This document shows, in pieces, positions 15,583-23,190 of a stretch of DNA of 28,694 nucleotides. A program made the translations under genes and the position numbers. The stretch is taken from the NCBI GenBank assembly GCA_017462125.1, contig JAFTRQ010000060.1, positions 1-28,694 of the forward strand. The letters are read 5' to 3'. Below the pieces are notes generated by a model that was given only the letters and a program-made list of their open reading frames with translations, did not search any database and was not told the origin of the DNA. Source of the DNA: Clostridia bacterium. Lineage in GTDB: Bacteria > Bacillota_A > Clostridia > Oscillospirales > CAG-272. Every line of letters begins with the position of its first letter. Positions within the stretch are counted from its first letter, which is position 1.

Positions 15583-17628
15583 TCAGCGCTCAATCACAAA
15601 ATACGCCATACTGTTTGCGGGGACGGAGGCTTTTCCGTCCTTCACGTCTCCATGACCGCCAAACGCGGTGATCGGCCTTTCAAGCCCGAAGCATTTTTCT
15701 TCATCGGTGTTATTGAAGAGGTAGACGATCTCGTATTCGCCATTTTCAAGCCTCTTTTCGTAGATGCCGCCAAGGGTGTCCGAAAGCTTGTTTTTCTTAA
15801 CGCCAACCTCGTCGAGTATCTTCTCCACAAAGCGCGCAAGTCGCTTGTCGTTTTTCGCATAATAGCTGTAGCCTATGGAGAAGCCGAAGAGATAAACTCT
15901 ACCCTTTCCATATTCGAACTTATGCACCGCAGAGCTTCCGTCGCGCCAGGTTGCAACCGCTTCGCCGCCCTCGTGTCTGTAGTGGGTTCTGTAAGGGCAG
16001 ATTCCCACAAGCTCGCCATCGATCTCTGCAAAATCCTCCGCAACGAGGCGGCGATGTCTCATTCTTGAGGTAAAGAGCGGCTTGCAATCGATATCGTAGG
16101 GCTGCATCCAGGTGTTCATCTGTCTCATACCAAAGCCCTCGTCGGCAATCAGTGTACCGCCGTTTGCCACGAAATTTTCAAGATACGGGACAATCTCAGG
16201 GTCAAGCATCGTGTAATATGGGAAATAAAGCACCTTATACTTCGAGAACTCCTCGGGACGGGTCACGCCAACGTAATCCACGGGGTAATCGGAATTGCGA
16301 AGCAGACGGTACATACCCGCGTGGGCATTTCGGTAGTAGAACTGCGGATTTGCCCAATCGAATGAGAAATCGGGGGCACAAAGGCAGTCCTCGATCTCGG
16401 ACAGCAGCATCGAATTGAAGTCGAAAACGATAGCGACCTCGGCATTCTTTACCTCAGCGCCCGCAAGATACTTCATATTTTTCTTGAGATCCGCGCCGAA
16501 ATCTCTGACCGCGAAGGCGACCTCTCTGGGGGTGCCGTCCATATGCATGATTCCCGAGCAATCCATCTCGTGTCCTACCCTCTCGGATCTGTACTGCCAA
16601 TAAACGATGCCCTTTGTGCCACTTGAAAGCGAGGTGTAGGTCTTGAAGTCCATATCAAAGGGTCGGTCGTACTTTCTGAAGGTGCCAAGTCCCGGATATA
16701 TCTCGTGAATGAAATAATTCTTGTCCACCGCGCGCAAAAAGTCGTGAAGCATCATAAAGTCAAGACGCTTTTCGTGGGTATCCATATCGGTATCGCAGGG
16801 CACGCTGGTTCCCCAGAAATCCACCGCCTTGGAGACGGTAAAATCGTCGCAAACGTCGGTCAGGGAAAGCTGGAAAGCGCTGGTAAAACCAACGTGCGAC
16901 ATTATGGGGCGAGTCTTATCGTGAACGCGGATGCCCTCGTAAACGAAACGCAACCAATCGTAAAGATCGTCGCCGCCCTTGTATTTTTTGAACTCATAGG
17001 TATCCCACACACCGTGAGGCGTGGACGGGAGAGCTATCGTATCAAAGCTCTCCTCCGCCGCGCCGTAAAAGGCATTGAGCTTTTCAATCGTACCGAATTT
17101 TTTCTTCAGATATTTACCGAATCCCGCGCGGCAGTATTTGCAGAAGCAATCCTCAATAGGACGGTTTCTGATCTCGTTCCAAGCGTTCCAGAAGATCAGA
17201 TTTTTGGAGTCCTTGTATCGCTCGGCAACCTTCTCCACAAAGCGCTTTGCCGCTGCCTGAACGTGAGGATTGGTAAAGCAGGGTCTCCAGCCACCGTAAA
17301 ATGCACCGTGAGAGCCGCCGCGGAGCTGTTCTCCGCGAGGACCGATTCTCGTTCCCTCATATTTATCGAAAACGTACTGGGGCGCGCACTCAAGCAAGAA
17401 TTTGATAATGACCTTGCGGTTATATTTTTCGGCAAGCTCCATCAATCTGTCCACGTCGGAAAAATCGTAAACGCCTTCTTCTCTTTCGTTCCAGCGCCAA
17501 TTGATACGAATCTGCATAGCATCAAGGCTGAAATCAGCAAGATTGGAAATATCCCCTTCCCATTCCTCGGGCAGAGGTGTGGGTGAGCGGTAATACTGAG
17601 TGCCGTGAATGATTTCGTCAAAAAACAT
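15583..17628 (-). CDS. Beta-galactosidase-like glycoside hydrolase (GH42)
   Basis: This 681-residue protein has an N-terminal TIM barrel with candidate acid/base Glu152 in NAWNEI and candidate nucleophile Glu309 in IHEIYPG. The cysteine cluster DCFCKYC just after the first Glu matches the structural zinc site of many GH42 enzymes. A glutamine-amidotransferase-like trimerisation domain follows (LYFPYYTMLDPEIV, NGGTLIADEGFG), then a small C-terminal beta domain. There is no signal peptide, so it would act on imported beta-galactosides in the cytoplasm. GAGAGGA lies upstream of the start. It is transcribed alone from its own promoter. The exact linkage or sugar could differ, since GH42 also includes arabinopyranosidase-like activities. 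Confidence 0.92.
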   Translation of the reverse strand: MFFDEIIHGTQYYRSPTPLPEEWEGDISNLADFSLDAMQIRINWRWNEREEGVYDFSDVDRLMELAEKYNRKVIIKFLLECAPQYVFDKYEGTRIGPRGEQLRGGSHGAFYGGWRPCFTNPHVQAAAKRFVEKVAERYKDSKNLIFWNAWNEIRNRPIEDCFCKYCRAGFGKYLKKKFGTIEKLNAFYGAAEESFDTIALPSTPHGVWDTYEFKKYKGGDDLYDWLRFVYEGIRVHDKTRPIMSHVGFTSAFQLSLTDVCDDFTVSKAVDFWGTSVPCDTDMDTHEKRLDFMMLHDFLRAVDKNYFIHEIYPGLGTFRKYDRPFDMDFKTYTSLSSGTKGIVYWQYRSERVGHEMDCSGIMHMDGTPREVAFAVRDFGADLKKNMKYLAGAEVKNAEVAIVFDFNSMLLSEIEDCLCAPDFSFDWANPQFYYRNAHAGMYRLLRNSDYPVDYVGVTRPEEFSKYKVLYFPYYTMLDPEIVPYLENFVANGGTLIADEGFGMRQMNTWMQPYDIDCKPLFTSRMRHRRLVAEDFAEIDGELVGICPYRTHYRHEGGEAVATWRDGSSAVHKFEYGKGRVYLFGFSIGYSYYAKNDKRLARFVEKILDEVGVKKNKLSDTLGGIYEKRLENGEYEIVYLFNNTDEEKCFGLERPITAFGGHGDVKDGKASVPANSMAYFVIER

Positions 17629-17662
17629 TGAGAAGTCCTCTCTTTCTATAGCTTACGATAGC

Positions 17663-17692
17663 ATTATAGCATGATCGGAAGCGGCTTGTCAA
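17663..17692 (-). promoter_or_regulatory. SigA promoter of the GH42 gene
   Basis: On the minus strand, TTGACA (17687-17692) and TATAAT (17663-17668) have an 18-base spacer ending in TGC, an extended -10. Confidence 0.88.
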
Positions 17693-17707
17693 CCGAAATC
17701 TCACGGC

Positions 17708-17760
17708 ACAAGAACAATATATCTTGTTTTTTCGCTCAAAACGCAAAATACGGTTTTGAG
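17708..17760. other. Two hairpins between divergent promoters
   Basis: ACAAGA/TCTTGT (17708-17713, 17722-17727) is followed by a T run on the plus strand. CTCAAAAC/GTTTTGAG (17735-17742, 17753-17760) is a perfect 8-bp inverted repeat ending eight bases before the -35 of the next gene. They may be operators or a residual terminator; the function is unknown. Confidence 0.4.
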
Positions 17761-17768
17761 AAGAGGTG

Positions 17769-17797
17769 TTGACTTCGGCTGTAAAAAATGTTATAAT
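17769..17797 (+). promoter_or_regulatory. SigA promoter of the YgjP-like gene
   Basis: TTGACT (17769-17774) and TATAAT (17792-17797) have a 17-base spacer, 28 bases before the start codon. Confidence 0.9.
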
Positions 17798-17825
17798 GAG
17801 ATCAATATCAGGATCGGAAGCAGCT

Positions 17826-18539
17826 ATGAAAAGACAGATAAAATTAGGAGACAGGACGCTTACGTATGACCTGCAAAGAAAAAAGGTCAAAAACGTTAAT
17901 CTGCGTATCAAAAGAGATCTTACCGTCACCGTTTCGGCATCATCCCGCGTGACGGTGGAATTCATCGAGGATTTTATGAGGCAAAAGGCCGAGTTTATCC
18001 TTCGTGCCCTTGAAAAATACGAAAGCTTGGAGAAGGAAAAGGCAACGCATTCCTTCACGGACGGGGATCGCTTTGCTATCTTCGGCGTTTTCCTCCCGCT
18101 CACGGTGACAGAAGGCTTGCAAAATACAGCCGCCCTTACAGACGGCGAAATCAGGCTGACCGTCCGTGATGCAAGCGACCTCGCACTAAAGCAAAAGGTC
18201 CTGCAAAAGCTGTTTGATCAGCTCTGCCTGGAAAAGGTACTTGCGCTTTGCAAAACTGCATATCCAAGCTTTGAGCGGCTCGGAGTAAAATATCCCGAGA
18301 TCCGCTTCCGACATATGAAATCCCGTTGGGGCTCCTGCTCGCCGCAAAAGGGTGTGCTGACCTTCAATTACGCGCTTGCTCACGCTCCCACAAGCTGTAT
18401 TGAATACGTGGTTTATCACGAATTCACGCACTTTCTTCACCCCGATCATTCCCCTGCGTTTTATAAAACGCTTTCGGTGTACGTTCCAGACTACAAGGAA
18501 AGAAAAAAGCGTTTGGATCAGACCCCGATCAATAAATGA
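17826..18539 (+). CDS. YgjP-like (DUF45, WLM-type) metallopeptidase-domain protein
   Basis: This 237-residue cytoplasmic protein has the signature of the YgjP/DUF45 group: a beta-rich N-terminal half with a KxKNVNLRIK stretch, RHMKSRWGSC in the middle, and a gluzincin-like site HEFTHFLHPDHS in which His198, Glu199, His202 and His208 would bind and activate zinc. The molecular substrate of the family is poorly defined. The start at 17826 gives the expected N-terminus; the ribosome site (GGAAGCAG) is weak. The gene has its own strong promoter and no terminator follows, so the aldo/keto reductase 47 bases downstream is probably co-transcribed. Confidence 0.9.
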   Translation: MKRQIKLGDRTLTYDLQRKKVKNVNLRIKRDLTVTVSASSRVTVEFIEDFMRQKAEFILRALEKYESLEKEKATHSFTDGDRFAIFGVFLPLTVTEGLQNTAALTDGEIRLTVRDASDLALKQKVLQKLFDQLCLEKVLALCKTAYPSFERLGVKYPEIRFRHMKSRWGSCSPQKGVLTFNYALAHAPTSCIEYVVYHEFTHFLHPDHSPAFYKTLSVYVPDYKERKKRLDQTPINK

Positions 18540-18586
18540 TCGCTTGCTTATCAAAACAAAATATAAACCGACAAAGGAGACCTCAT

Positions 18587-19594
18587 ATGGAAACCATCCG
18601 TCTCGGAAAAACCAATCTGACCGTTACCAAAAACGGCTTTGGCGCTCTGCCCGTTCAGCGAGTGGACAAGGACAATGCCGTCAAGCTCCTGCGCCGCGCA
18701 TATGACGGCGGCATCAACTATTTCGACACCGCCCGTATGTACACCGACAGCGAGGAAAAGTTGGGTCTTGCGCTCTCGGACGTGCGTGAAAATATCATCA
18801 TCTCCACCAAGACCATGTCTACCACCGTGGAAGGATTTTGGTCCGATCTTGAAACAAGCCTGCGTCTTTTGAAGACCGACTATATCGATATCTATCAATT
18901 CCACAACATCGCCTTCTGTCCCAAGCCCGGAGACGGCTCGGGGCTTTACGAGGCAATGCTGGAGGCACGCGAAAAAGGAATGATCCGCCACATCGGCATC
19001 ACCAATCACCGCCTTGCCGTGGCAGAGGAGGCAGTGCTGTCGGGACTTTATGAGACCTTGCAGTTCCCCTTCTCCTATCTCGCGGGTGAAAAGGAAGAAG
19101 CCCTCGTCCGTCTCTGCGAGGAGCACGACGTTGGATTTATCTGTATGAAGGCGCTCGCCGGCGGTCTGATTACCCGAAGCGACGTAGCTTACGCATTCCT
19201 TGCGCAATATCCCGTAGCGCCTATATGGGGAATTCAGAGAGAAAACGAGCTTGACGAATTCCTTTCCTATCAAGATAATCCGCCCGCTCTGACCGATGAA
19301 ATGAAGCAGTTCATCGACAGTGAGAGAGCCGAGCTTGCCGGCGAATTTTGCCGCGGCTGCGGTTATTGCGCGCCCTGCCCCGCAGAAATCGAGATCCACA
19401 CCTGCGCCCGTATGTCTCTGCTTCTTCGCCGCTCACCCATGGCAGGTCATCTCACCGAAAAGAGCCAAGCGATGATGAAAAAGATCGAGGGCTGCATCAA
19501 TTGCGGTCAATGTAAGGCAAAATGCCCCTTCGGACTTGACGCGCCCAACCTGCTCAAACGAAATTACGAGGATTACAAAACATTCTTGCATTGA
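18587..19594 (+). CDS. Aldo/keto reductase with C-terminal [4Fe-4S] cluster motifs
   Basis: This 335-residue protein has the aldo/keto reductase tetrad Asp47, Tyr52, Lys75 and His106 in a TIM barrel. The C-terminal third carries two cysteine sets: CRGCGYCAPCP (Cys255, 258, 261, 264) and CINCGQCKAKCP (Cys303, 306, 309, 313). This is the ferredoxin-like subgroup common in strict anaerobes. It would reduce a carbonyl or sugar substrate, perhaps drawing electrons from the clusters. The start at 18587 is fixed by AAAGGAG upstream; the earlier ATG at 18536 overlaps the previous stop but lacks homology to the family N-terminus. It is followed by a terminator. Confidence 0.93.
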   Translation: METIRLGKTNLTVTKNGFGALPVQRVDKDNAVKLLRRAYDGGINYFDTARMYTDSEEKLGLALSDVRENIIISTKTMSTTVEGFWSDLETSLRLLKTDYIDIYQFHNIAFCPKPGDGSGLYEAMLEAREKGMIRHIGITNHRLAVAEEAVLSGLYETLQFPFSYLAGEKEEALVRLCEEHDVGFICMKALAGGLITRSDVAYAFLAQYPVAPIWGIQRENELDEFLSYQDNPPALTDEMKQFIDSERAELAGEFCRGCGYCAPCPAEIEIHTCARMSLLLRRSPMAGHLTEKSQAMMKKIEGCINCGQCKAKCPFGLDAPNLLKRNYEDYKTFLH

Positions 19595-19651
19595 ACCGTA
19601 TCAAAAACGCTTCTTAAGCTGTCTCAAAAAAAATTCAGAAAACCATCACCC

Positions 19652-19678
19652 AACCGCCTGTCTTTCAGGCGGTTTTCT
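19652..19678 (+). terminator. Intrinsic terminator after the aldo/keto reductase
   Basis: A perfect 9-bp stem AACCGCCTG/CAGGCGGTT with a 5-base loop is followed by TTCTT. It is immediately followed by the next promoter. Confidence 0.88.
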
Positions 19679-19680
19679 TA

Positions 19681-19709
19681 TTGACTTTTCTATCGGACTG
19701 TGTTATAAT
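19681..19709 (+). promoter_or_regulatory. SigA promoter of the HECTGENC/ABC transporter unit
   Basis: TTGACT (19681-19686) and TATAAT (19704-19709) are 17 bases apart. The leader of about 50 bases ends with GGAAAGGAGG before the small-protein start. Confidence 0.92.
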
Positions 19710-19716
19710 TGATAAC
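19702..19716. promoter_or_regulatory. Fur-family-like 7-1-7 palindrome over the -10 element
   Basis: GTTATAA-T-TGATAAC matches its own inverse at 6 of 7 positions and has the 7-1-7 form of Bacillus Fur, PerR and Zur boxes. It overlaps the -10 hexamer, so a bound metalloregulator would block the promoter. The similarity is by eye only. Confidence 0.4.
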
Positions 19717-19763
19717 GTAAAGGGATCTTCCCCTTCAAAATTTCGGAAAGGAGGTACTGTATA

Positions 19764-20057
19764 ATGGCGAAAGGTTCAAAAGCGTTGATCATTTTTATGA
19801 TTGCGGTCTTTCTTTTCACTTTTATCACATCTGCCTTGGCTTCCGGTCCTATTATCGGTCACGAATGTACGGGAGAGAATTGTCTGATCTGTATGGCGAT
19901 CTCTCTGCGTGAGCGTTCTGTTCTTCCGATGCTTCTGCTTTGTATGCTGTTGGCTGTTATGCCGCTGAGCGCAGCTCTGCTTTTGCGCGCGCACTCCGAG
20001 CAAGGCATCTATAATCCTGTGACCCCCGTTTGCCTTAAGGTCAAGCTCTCGAATTAA
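19764..20057 (+). CDS. Small membrane protein with HxCxxxxCxxC motif
   Basis: This 97-residue protein has a hydrophobic N-terminus (residues 8-26, either an uncleaved helix or a signal sequence ending ALA), then the motif HECTGENCLIC (His33, Cys35, Cys40, Cys43), then a second membrane helix (about 53-74) and a short tail with one more Cys. The HxCTGENCxxC stretch resembles one found in small Firmicutes envelope proteins near metal transport genes, and it would make a good site for Zn2+ or another soft metal. The first of four plus-strand genes, it has an excellent ribosome site. No function is established; metal sensing or delivery to the adjacent transporter is inferred. Confidence 0.75.
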   Translation: MAKGSKALIIFMIAVFLFTFITSALASGPIIGHECTGENCLICMAISLRERSVLPMLLLCMLLAVMPLSAALLLRAHSEQGIYNPVTPVCLKVKLSN

Positions 20058-20076
20058 ATCAAAATATGAAATCGGT

Positions 20077-20094
20077 CTGCTATGCAGGCTTTTT
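20077..20094 (+). terminator. Weak attenuator-like hairpin between small protein and ABC genes
   Basis: CTGC TAT GCAG is a 4-bp stem followed by GGCTTTTT. It is too short to be a strong terminator but could lower transcription of the downstream ABC genes relative to the small protein. Confidence 0.35.
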
Positions 20095-20128
20095 CGTGTA
20101 TGCGTAAATTATGCAATTTTGATTTTTC

Positions 20129-20159
20129 GAGGGTATTTTTATGCCCTCCTTTAAGGAGG
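20129..20159 (+). promoter_or_regulatory. Two mutually exclusive hairpins at the ABC gene ribosome site
   Basis: Hairpin A pairs GAGGGTA (20129-20135) with TGCCCTC (20142-20148). Hairpin B pairs CCTCC (20145-20149) with the Shine-Dalgarno GGAGG (20155-20159). The two share bases 20145-20148, so only one can form: A frees the ribosome site and B hides it. This geometry fits translational control of the ATPase gene; no ligand or protein is known. Confidence 0.45.
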
Positions 20160-20167
20160 ATTTTTTT

Positions 20168-20809
20168 ATGATTTCAATTAAAGGCGTTACAAAGCGCTTT
20201 CCAAACGAGCGCGCCATCAATTACACCGATGTGGTATTTGAGGACGGAAAGTCCTATATGCTGCTCGGTGCATCGGGCTGCGGCAAATCAACTCTGCTCA
20301 ATATGATTGCGGGTATTCTCTCTCCCGAATCCGGTGAGATCTTTATCGGCGGCGAGGAAATGACCAAAAAGAGCCAAAAGGAAAAGGACAAGTTCCGCAT
20401 CCAAAGGATCGGCTACATATTTCAGGATTTCAAGCTGATCCCCGAGATGACGGTGATGGACAACATCAACATTCTGCGTCTTGAAAAGGTAGACACAAGC
20501 CACGCGGACGAGATCCTTGAAAAGCTGGAAATACAGGGCAAGAAGAACAAAAAGGTCAAGCACCTTTCGGGCGGTGAAAAGCAGCGAGTTGCCATTGCCC
20601 GCGCTATCGTTAAGATGCCCGACATCATTCTTGCGGACGAGCCCACGGGAAACCTGAACTTCGAGATCGGCGAGGCGGTCATCAAGCAGCTCATCCAGAT
20701 CTCTGAGGGTAAGACGTTGATTGCCGTTACCCACGACGAGCGCTTGGGCAAGTATTTTGATTACACGATCGATATGAACAAGATGGTTGGAGGTGATCAG
20801 AATGCTTAA
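20168..20809 (+). CDS. ABC transporter ATP-binding protein (LolD/MacB-like)
   Basis: This 213-residue ATPase is complete: Walker [10 protein letters not shown] (34-42), Q-loop Gln86, signature LSGGEKQ (133-139), Walker B ILADEP (154-159) and switch His189. Sequence type and the adjacent FtsX-like permease place it in the MacB/LolD group, whose members power conformational work on extracytoplasmic partners rather than ordinary channel import. The start at 20168 has TAAGGAGG eight bases upstream; an in-frame ATG at 20141 lies within the competing hairpins and has no ribosome site. It overlaps the permease gene by eight bases, so the two are translationally coupled. Confidence 0.95.
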   Translation: MISIKGVTKRFPNERAINYTDVVFEDGKSYMLLGASGCGKSTLLNMIAGILSPESGEIFIGGEEMTKKSQKEKDKFRIQRIGYIFQDFKLIPEMTVMDNINILRLEKVDTSHADEILEKLEIQGKKNKKVKHLSGGEKQRVAIARAIVKMPDIILADEPTGNLNFEIGEAVIKQLIQISEGKTLIAVTHDERLGKYFDYTIDMNKMVGGDQNA

Positions 20810-22091
20810 GTTTGCAATCAAAAATATGGCGATCAAGCGTGCCAAGATCATTCTGATCGTCATTTCCATCGTAATCTCCGCATCGGTTGCCATTTTGGCT
20901 TACAACATTTCCGAGCAGGTGGACGACGGCTTCAAGACCACCGCAGGCTATTACGATATGATCATCGGCCCCTCGGGAAGCTCCACACAGCTTGCTATGA
21001 ACACGATGTTCTTTACCGAAAAGCCGCTGGGCACGATCTCTTATGAATACGTCGAGCAGCTGCAAGCCGACACGCGCGTCAACCTTGTGGTTCCCTTCAC
21101 TATGGGCGACTCCTACAACGGAGCGAAGATCGTAGGCACGGTCCCCGCATTTCTCGATGGCAAGAATCTGCGTGAGGGGGAAATGTTCAATGACAAATTC
21201 GAGGCTGTCATCGGATCTGCGGTAGCGCAGAAATACGGACTTGAATTGGGCTCCGAGATGGTCACCTCTCACGGACTTTCCGAGGGAGGTCACGCTCACG
21301 AGACAAATCCCTTAGTGGTTGTCGGTATTCTTGATTCCACAAAGACCGCTTATGACAACGTGATCTTCGTTTCCGTGGAAACGGTTTGGGCAACCCACGA
21401 TCACGGCAGTGAGGACGAGCACGAAGAGTATGACACGGAAGCGACTCAAGCTGAAACACACGAGGCAGAAACAGAAACAGAAACCGCGTCAAGCTCTCAC
21501 GGACACGCAAGCTCCGGAAGTCACGAAAGCAGTAATGAAAGCAACGAGAGTCATGAGGAGCACGGTGAGGTCTGTGCTATTCTGATCAAGACCAAGAGCT
21601 TCAACTATTACAATCAGATCAAGAGCGAATACAGCGAAAACGGCTCGCTTCTGGTCATCAACCCCTCCGAGGTTTTGCGCGAGGTGCTGGAAAACGTGGA
21701 TATGAGCTCACAGATCGTCTATCTGCTTTGTATCATCATCCTGATTATGAATATCTTCGTCATTTCGGTTATCACTCTACTGAATATGTACGACTCCAAG
21801 AAGGAGATCGCGCTGATGCGTCTGATCGGTATCGGAATGAACAAGATCAATCTGCTCTACGTCATTCAGAACGGCTTCATCGGTCTGATCTCCACGGCAC
21901 TTGCCTTCGGGGTATCCAGACTTTGCCTTGTTTTGATGGGAGAGTTCGTGGCATCGATGGGTATCGTGCTTGACAGCGCGCAGGTCTATCCCATGGAGCT
22001 GCTCATCATGGCTGTTGTATTTGTCATCAGCGTTTTACCCACGGTTATATGCACACTGAATATGTCCAGAAAGGATGGAATAAACGAATAA
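20802..22091 (+). CDS. FtsX/MacB-like ABC permease with histidine-rich extracytoplasmic insert
   Basis: This 429-residue permease has one N-terminal membrane helix (about 14-40), a large extracytoplasmic domain, and three C-terminal helices, the standard MacB/LolE layout. The extracytoplasmic domain holds an insert at residues 199-258 with nine His and many Glu/Asp, ending in a Cys (HDHGSEDEHEE, SHGHASSGSHE, SHEEHGEVC). A shorter HGLSEGGHAHE stretch lies at 157-167. Such stretches are typical of Zn2+/Ni2+ handling proteins. GGAGGTGAT sets the start at 20802, within the end of the ATPase gene. The stop overlaps the next start as TAATG. It likely exports or mobilises a metal or a metal-loaded partner; the direction is unknown. 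Confidence 0.9.
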   Translation: MLKFAIKNMAIKRAKIILIVISIVISASVAILAYNISEQVDDGFKTTAGYYDMIIGPSGSSTQLAMNTMFFTEKPLGTISYEYVEQLQADTRVNLVVPFTMGDSYNGAKIVGTVPAFLDGKNLREGEMFNDKFEAVIGSAVAQKYGLELGSEMVTSHGLSEGGHAHETNPLVVVGILDSTKTAYDNVIFVSVETVWATHDHGSEDEHEEYDTEATQAETHEAETETETASSSHGHASSGSHESSNESNESHEEHGEVCAILIKTKSFNYYNQIKSEYSENGSLLVINPSEVLREVLENVDMSSQIVYLLCIIILIMNIFVISVITLLNMYDSKKEIALMRLIGIGMNKINLLYVIQNGFIGLISTALAFGVSRLCLVLMGEFVASMGIVLDSAQVYPMELLIMAVVFVISVLPTVICTLNMSRKDGINE

Positions 22092-23023
22092 TGAAAAAAT
22101 TGATCTGCCTTTTATTGGCAATCCTGCTCTGCACCTCTCTCTTCTCCTGTGACAAGGGCGACTCAAACGAAAACACTTCGGAAAGTCAGGAAAGCGGAAC
22201 CGTGATGCTTAGCTTTTCACAAGCACAGAGCATTGAAGAGATGAAAAATTACGATGGCAGAGAGGTCACCATCATCGGATATATGTCCACTCTGTCTCCT
22301 ATATCGGGAAAATTTATGTATCTGATGAATCTTCCCTATCAAAGCTGCCCCTTCTGTGTCCCCAACACCACGCAGCTTTCAAACACAATGGCTGTTTACG
22401 CCAAGGAAAAGGATGAATTTGAATTCACCGACAGAGCGATTCAGGTTACCGGCATTATGGAATTCGGCGACTATACCGATGAATTCGGTTACGAATACAG
22501 CTACCGCATCGTCGATGCTACGTACACCGTGCTTGACACCTCCAATATGAGCGAGCAGCTTCGCTTGTGGCAGCAGCTTGCCTCCACCGACGTGATCGCA
22601 GACGTCTACACGATGTTCGAATATGTAAACTTCCTCTGCTATTGGCCAAGCTATACCGCGCAGTTTGAGGGTGGAAGCGATTATCTCTACCCCTCCGATG
22701 CCCTCTATTTCATCGAAACAGACGGCGCGCAGTTCAACTACGGCTTCAAGGAAGGCTATTTTGAAGGATTGATCGCCACGGTCGAAAGCGTGGATGCCAC
22801 CGCGTTTGCCGACCTTGTTACGATCATCAAGGACGCCAAGGCGCTGTCAGACAAAGCCTATGCCGAGCTGAAGGCTGAAAACGTCTTTGTCAGCGAAGAA
22901 TATTCAGGTGCCTTTAACGATGGCAGAACACAATACGGCATCGTCCTCGCAGGCGAGCTGGAGGCAGAAATGGAGCGTATATATTACGCCTTCTCCGATT
23001 GGCTTGCAAGCTGGGAGCTGTAA
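22091..23023 (+). CDS. Lipoprotein with CPFC-containing OB-like domain (DUF3299-like)
   Basis: This 310-residue lipoprotein has a lipobox LFSC (Cys20) and a Ser/Glu linker. A first domain (about 50-155) contains GYMSTLS, the pair C86-PF-C89 and a VTGIMEFGDY stretch, and looks like the OB-type fold of DUF3299-like metal-associated lipoproteins. The C-terminal part (about 160-310) is helical and unrecognised. It shares one base with the permease stop (TAATG), so the two are translationally coupled. The likely role is an outer-face metal- or redox-sensitive partner of the ABC transporter. The DUF3299 resemblance is by eye and needs a profile search. Confidence 0.72.
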   Translation: MKKLICLLLAILLCTSLFSCDKGDSNENTSESQESGTVMLSFSQAQSIEEMKNYDGREVTIIGYMSTLSPISGKFMYLMNLPYQSCPFCVPNTTQLSNTMAVYAKEKDEFEFTDRAIQVTGIMEFGDYTDEFGYEYSYRIVDATYTVLDTSNMSEQLRLWQQLASTDVIADVYTMFEYVNFLCYWPSYTAQFEGGSDYLYPSDALYFIETDGAQFNYGFKEGYFEGLIATVESVDATAFADLVTIIKDAKALSDKAYAELKAENVFVSEEYSGAFNDGRTQYGIVLAGELEAEMERIYYAFSDWLASWEL

Positions 23024-23084
23024 TGCCGCGTTAGTATTTGGCCAAAAGCGCTCACAAAAGACCTCGCAAATTTTTAAAAGCCTA

Positions 23085-23113
23085 TAGACAAATCCCGAGG
23101 ATTGTTATATAAT
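23085..23113 (+). promoter_or_regulatory. SigA-type promoter of the DUF2264 gene
   Basis: TAGACA (23085-23090) and TATAAT (23108-23113) are 17 bases apart, 77 bases before the start codon. Confidence 0.75.
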
Positions 23114-23190
23114 ACTTACATAGGATCTTTCTCAACGAAGCCGTTTCGGGATATTTCCAAATATAAGTATGATTGCAAGGAGATTTAACA

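Noticed and set aside
20141..20167. Start of the ABC ATPase at the earlier in-frame ATG
   Set aside because: That ATG has no Shine-Dalgarno and lies in the hairpin region; TAAGGAGG is well placed for the ATG at 20168, which also gives the normal family N-terminus.
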